Shown here one piece after another: positions 4,290 to 7,152 of a stretch of DNA of 7,152 bases. The DNA lies in NCBI GenBank assembly GCA_025055355.1, contig JANWYM010000213.1, forward strand, positions 1 to 7,152. The letters are read 5' to 3'. The DNA comes from Abditibacteriales bacterium (GTDB lineage Bacteria; Armatimonadota; Abditibacteriia; Abditibacteriales; JANWYM01). The notes beneath the pieces are model-generated. The model worked only from the letters and a program-made list of their open reading frames with translations. It was not told the origin of the DNA and ran no database searches. The number at the start of each line of letters is the position of its first letter. Position 1 is the first letter of the stretch. Both the position numbers and the translations under genes were made by a program.

Positions 4290-6428
4290 ATGAGACGTGC
4301 GCAGACGACGTTTCTCGCGGTATTACTGCTGGTCGGTGGAACGTTCCCTCTGGGGGCGCAGACGCCGCCGGGCGGCGTGCCGTCACTGCGCACCGGCGTG
4401 CAGGTAGTGCCGCTGGACAAGGAGAATTTTAAGCGGATTCCCGCAGATGCGAAGGTTATCCGCCTCGACGTGACGCTCAAAGACATGGGCAAAGACGCCA
4501 AAGAAATCGAGGAAAATGCCAAGCCCCTGCTGGAGTGGGTGCAACAAGGCGGTATCATCTGGCTGCACACCGACGCGGCGCAACTGTTCGGCTTCCGCAC
4601 GGTGTCGTCGCCGATGGACCTCCTCGGCAAAGCCAAGCCCGTCGTGCCGTGGGCGGCGCACCCGCTGACGCAGGGCGTGCGCGAGGTGTTCTACCGCCTG
4701 TCGCCTGTGGGCGTGCTGGTGACGGGGCATCCGCTGGGCATGATGCTGATGCGCGTGGCGGACAGCCCGACGCCCCGCCCGCAGCCGTTGTTCGTAGTGG
4801 CGACGGTGGAATACGGGGACGGCATCGCGCTGTTTGCCCCCCCCGATTTCAGCCAGCGACGGGCGGAGGGATTGCAATTTTACAACAACCTCCAGCGGTT
4901 CCTCGCGGGCGAACCTGCCACCGACCGCGTGCCCGGTAGGGAGTTGGCGAAGGTTTTTGAACAGTGGCAGAAGGTCGCCAGCAAGCGCAACCTATCCGAA
5001 GTGAAAGAGCCGCTCAGCGCGATCACGGCTTACACGCACCTGTGGATGGGGCGGTTGCTCCACCGCAAATTGAACAAACCCAAGGACGCTCTCGCCGAAC
5101 TGGAAAAGGCGGCGACTGCGAACAACCAAATCGCCGACGTTTACGCCGCGTTGAGCGATCTTTACACCGCGCTGGACGAGAAAGACAAAGCCGCCTTGGC
5201 GAAGAAGCGCGCCGAAGAGTTAGCTAAGTCGGAGCGCGCGCCCGTCCCCGACGCGCGCATGGGGGCGGGGCTGCTGCTGACCGAGGGGGAACTCAAGCAA
5301 CTTGTGCAACTGTCCGACGCCGTCAGCGGCGGCAGCGAGGACAAGCGCAAGGAGTTGGGCGCGATGCTGACCACCCTGATTGGGCGCGTGTGGTATCAGG
5401 CGTCGTTCAATCCGACCCATCGCACGTTTGACCTGACCAACGCGGAGAAACTGTTCGTCGAGGCGTTGCGGCAGCACCCCACCTCACGTCACGCGCTATT
5501 TTGGTTCGGCGCGTTGCGCGTGACGCAGGGACTGGAACCTCGGCAGCCCTCCCCGCAGCGCGCCGCACGGTTGCAGGACGCCATCCGCTTGTGGCAGGAG
5601 TTTTTGAGCGCGCGGGGCGATGCCCAGGATGAGCCGAAGGACAACGCTTTCCCCTCCCCCGACCAACTGTCCGCGTGGGGGGACGGGTTGAAAGTCGAGA
5701 TCACGCGCCTGAGCCTGGAACCCCCTGACTTTCACCATGACCCGCGCAGCGGTCTTATCGTGCGCTATCTGCGTTCCCCCGACACCGGTTGGCAGGAGTT
5801 CGCGGGCAACTTACAAGCGGCCATCGCCAACGCCGCGAACTTGGGGCTGCGCGTGGAAGACCCCGAACTACTCATCTTCCCGACCGACGCAGCGTATCAG
5901 CAGTATCGTCTCCTGACCAAGCGTTCCTTCCCCGAGTTCGGTCCCAACGCGCCGATTGACGTTGCCGGAGAAGTCATCCTCTCCGGACCGCAGCCCAACC
6001 AAGGCTTCCTTACCATCGCACGGCGGAACGAGTATCGCAAGATCCTGTCCCACTTCTTCGGGCACGTCGTCGTCACCGCCTGGACAGAGGGCGGACCCGA
6101 CATTCCCGGCTGGTTGACCGAAGGCATCGCCAGCGGACTGAGCGGGGATTTGAACACGCGCTCTATTTTACAGCAGGCGGTGCGACAGGGTTTGCTGTTA
6201 CGGTGGAACGACCTCCAGACTGCCCCGCTGCCACCGTCCGACCTTTTCTACGCGCAATCGCAGGAGATGGTGGCGTTTCTGGCGCGAATCGGCAGCCAGC
6301 GGGGGGGCGTCGTCCGTATGTTGCAACTTCTCGGCATGGGCGTCCGCCCCGAAGAAGCCCTCATGGAGGTGACCGGCATGACGCCTGAGCAGTTCATGCG
6401 TGCGTGGGCGCAAGCGACCTTAAGATGA
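4290..6428 (+). CDS. exported GATase-like / TPR / MA-type peptidase-like protein with degenerate HExxH
   Basis: From the ATG at 4290 the protein has 712 residues (the GTG at 4281 would add three). MRRAQ followed by the hydrophobic TFLAVLLLVGGTFPLGAQ is a signal peptide, probably cleaved near GAQ-TPP. Residues ~30-210 form an alpha/beta domain resembling the GATase-like fold of DUF4159-type proteins (LLEWVQQGGIIWLHTDAA, GIALFAPPDF). Residues ~245-315 and ~370-470 are helical and TPR-like (YTHLWMGRLLHRKL, then DALAELEKAA, VYAALSDLYTALDEKDKA). Residues ~490-690 resemble gluzincin/peptidase-MA-like domains: ILSHFFGHVVV then IPGWLTEGIASGLSG and MVAFLARIGSQRGG. The two zinc-ligand histidines (H588, H592) and the downstream Glu (E611) are present, but the Glu of HExxH is replaced by Phe (HFFGH), so proteolysis is doubtful. 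It probably acts outside the cytoplasm. The specific role is unknown. The gene is followed by a hairpin and then the convergent transferase gene. Confidence 0.75.
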   Translation: MRRAQTTFLAVLLLVGGTFPLGAQTPPGGVPSLRTGVQVVPLDKENFKRIPADAKVIRLDVTLKDMGKDAKEIEENAKPLLEWVQQGGIIWLHTDAAQLFGFRTVSSPMDLLGKAKPVVPWAAHPLTQGVREVFYRLSPVGVLVTGHPLGMMLMRVADSPTPRPQPLFVVATVEYGDGIALFAPPDFSQRRAEGLQFYNNLQRFLAGEPATDRVPGRELAKVFEQWQKVASKRNLSEVKEPLSAITAYTHLWMGRLLHRKLNKPKDALAELEKAATANNQIADVYAALSDLYTALDEKDKAALAKKRAEELAKSERAPVPDARMGAGLLLTEGELKQLVQLSDAVSGGSEDKRKELGAMLTTLIGRVWYQASFNPTHRTFDLTNAEKLFVEALRQHPTSRHALFWFGALRVTQGLEPRQPSPQRAARLQDAIRLWQEFLSARGDAQDEPKDNAFPSPDQLSAWGDGLKVEITRLSLEPPDFHHDPRSGLIVRYLRSPDTGWQEFAGNLQAAIANAANLGLRVEDPELLIFPTDAAYQQYRLLTKRSFPEFGPNAPIDVAGEVILSGPQPNQGFLTIARRNEYRKILSHFFGHVVVTAWTEGGPDIPGWLTEGIASGLSGDLNTRSILQQAVRQGLLLRWNDLQTAPLPPSDLFYAQSQEMVAFLARIGSQRGGVVRMLQLLGMGVRPEEALMEVTGMTPEQFMRAWAQATLR

Positions 6429-6443
6429 AGGATCATGGTTAGA

Positions 6444-6549
6444 AGCCCATGCGAAAACCGGGAGGGCGAGGCTCCTGCCGAGCCACACCCACGTCAGCAT
6501 GAGGTTCGGCGGGAGTTCACCCTCCCGATCGGTAGTTTTCGTGTAGGCT
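6444..6549. repeat. long imperfect palindrome between convergent genes
   Basis: Nested arms pair from the outside in: AGCC (6444-6447) with GGCT (6546-6549), CGAAAAC (6452-6458) with GTTTTCG (6535-6541), and the main arms 6459-6484 with 6503-6527, which differ at about five places, some of them G-U pairs. A short hairpin GGCTC-CTGCC-GAGCC (6471-6475 and 6480-6484) lies inside the left arm. The size and nesting suggest either a dispersed palindromic element or an elaborate terminator. GGGAGGGCGAGGCTCCTGCC looks like a recurring intergenic repeat of some bacteria, but only one copy is visible here. Confidence 0.7.
6459..6527. terminator. probable bidirectional terminator hairpin
   Basis: The GC-rich stem starts with CGGGAGGG (6459-6466) and closes with CCCTCCCG (6520-6527). 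On the - strand the stem is followed at once by GTTTTC. On the + strand a TTTT run (6536-6539) follows after 8 nt. It lies between the 3' ends of two convergent genes, where a shared terminator is expected. The T-runs are short, so efficiency cannot be judged. Confidence 0.5.
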
Positions 6550-6573
6550 CTTAGTCCGTTCAGAGGACCCTCG

Positions 6574-7152
6574 TCATGACTTAACTCCCAGCCTGTCCAA
6601 GAACCTTAACACCCGATTGCGCTCGATGATGTGCGTGAGCGAGACGCGCTCAGTGAGGAGGTGCAGCGCGGCGAAGGTAAGGACGAGAGCGACTTTGCCT
6701 CCCAACGGCAGCGTCCATGCCGCGAAGAGTCCGGCGACGCCGCCCAGCACGTTGGAGCCGACGTCGCCCATCATCGCTTGGCAACGGAAGTCGAAGGGCG
6801 CGTAAACGAGCGCGGCGACAAGGAGCGGCAGGAGAACCAGATAGGGGAGAATTGAGGGTTGAGAGGTGCGAGTTGAGGCAGTCATCAGCGTTATCGTTAT
6901 GAGCAGAAAGAAGCCTTTCAGGGCGCGGGAGGGGCGCACGTCGAGCAGGTTCAGCGTGTTGGCGGAGAGGGCAATCAGCAAGCCGTTGAGCAGCCCCTCC
7001 GCCACCTGTCGCTGTGCCACGCCGTAACCGAGCGCCAGCGCCGCCGCGCTGCCACCCAACGCTTTGAGCGCGCCAGTGGTCAACTTGCCCTCGCGCAGAA
7101 GTTTCCCCAGATGTCCTTTGAGTCCGCTGGTCTCGCGCGAGCCGAACAGGTC
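6574..7152 (-). CDS. MraY/WecA/TagO-like undecaprenyl-phosphate sugar-1-phosphate transferase, 3' part
   Basis: The reading frame is open from the right window edge to the TGA at 6574-6576, giving 192 visible residues. The N-terminal part is missing. The first residues, DLFGSRETSGLKGHLGKLLR, fit the region just after the Asp-rich motif of this polyprenyl-phosphate transferase family, so the internal TTG at 7083 is not the start. GKLTTGALKALGG, LSANTLNLLDVRPSRALKG and MMGDVGSNVLGG are the conserved family blocks. GDVGSN takes the place of the more usual GDTGS. Five or six membrane helices are visible, and THIIERNRVLRFLDRLG is the typical C-terminal end. The family transfers a phospho-sugar, often GlcNAc-1-P or MurNAc-pentapeptide-1-P, from UDP to undecaprenyl phosphate at the inner face of the membrane. 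The GDVGSN/LLDVRPSRALK form resembles paralogues distinct from true MraY. It is convergent with the exported protein gene, and the promoter is outside the window. Confidence 0.85.
   Translation of the reverse strand, partial: DLFGSRETSGLKGHLGKLLREGKLTTGALKALGGSAAALALGYGVAQRQVAEGLLNGLLIALSANTLNLLDVRPSRALKGFFLLITITLMTASTRTSQPSILPYLVLLPLLVAALVYAPFDFRCQAMMGDVGSNVLGGVAGLFAAWTLPLGGKVALVLTFAALHLLTERVSLTHIIERNRVLRFLDRLGVKS

Noticed and set aside
7081..7083. TTG at 7083 as the start of the MraY-like gene
   Set aside because: The frame continues upstream to the window edge with conserved family sequence (LKGHLGKLLR), so the gene extends beyond the window.
1..7152. Defence, toxin-antitoxin, retron or biosynthetic system
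   Set aside because: No reverse transcriptase, nuclease, helicase, toxin-antitoxin or NRPS/PKS motifs are visible on either strand.

Overview
The window is a stretch of GC-rich bacterial chromosome carrying sugar-metabolism and cell-envelope genes. Four genes lie on the + strand and one, cut by the right edge, on the - strand. No rRNA, tRNA, CRISPR array, transposase, phage gene or toxin-antitoxin pair is visible. The protein families, the many short palindromic repeats between and inside genes, and the MraY-like protein with a GDVGSN motif would suit an Armatimonadota/Fervidibacteria-like or similar uncultured, possibly thermophilic, bacterium. This placement is inference from style only, not from any marker gene.

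Layout: (1) 1-92 is a leader built of ACGGATT/AATCCGT repeat units, ending in a small hairpin and a strong Shine-Dalgarno sequence. (2) 93-830 encodes a TIM-barrel sugar phosphate isomerase/epimerase. (3) After only 18 bp, 849-2825 encodes a two-domain protein: an N-terminal glutamine-amidotransferase-like (ThuA-like) domain and a divergent polysaccharide-deacetylase (NodB-like) domain. Its N-terminal domain is interrupted by six in-frame 39-bp palindrome-bearing repeats (1016-1249). (4) 2826-3115 is non-coding: a dispersed-type repeat directly after the stop codon, about 190 bp in which nothing was recognised, then a near-perfect sigma-70 promoter. (5) 3116-4150 encodes a Gfo/Idh/MocA oxidoreductase close to the YvaA/IolW subgroup. 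(6) 4151-4289 holds a second copy of the ACGGATT/AATCCGT repeat block. (7) 4290-6428 encodes an exported protein with a GATase-like domain, TPR-like helices and a C-terminal MA-type (gluzincin-like) peptidase domain whose catalytic Glu appears to be missing. (8) 6429-6573 holds a long imperfect palindrome between convergent genes, probably a bidirectional terminator. (9) 6574-7152 (-) is the 3' part of an MraY/TagO-like phospho-sugar transferase.

Functionally, the isomerase, deacetylase-like protein and oxidoreductase fit a carbohydrate (possibly inositol or uronate-like) utilisation locus. The isomerase and deacetylase-like genes are probably one transcript. The oxidoreductase has its own promoter. 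The exported TPR/peptidase-like protein and the MraY-like enzyme are probably separate units. The most unusual material is in the repeats: an intragenic palindromic element that seems to have expanded in frame, and a modular repeat block with the same end structure upstream of two different genes.
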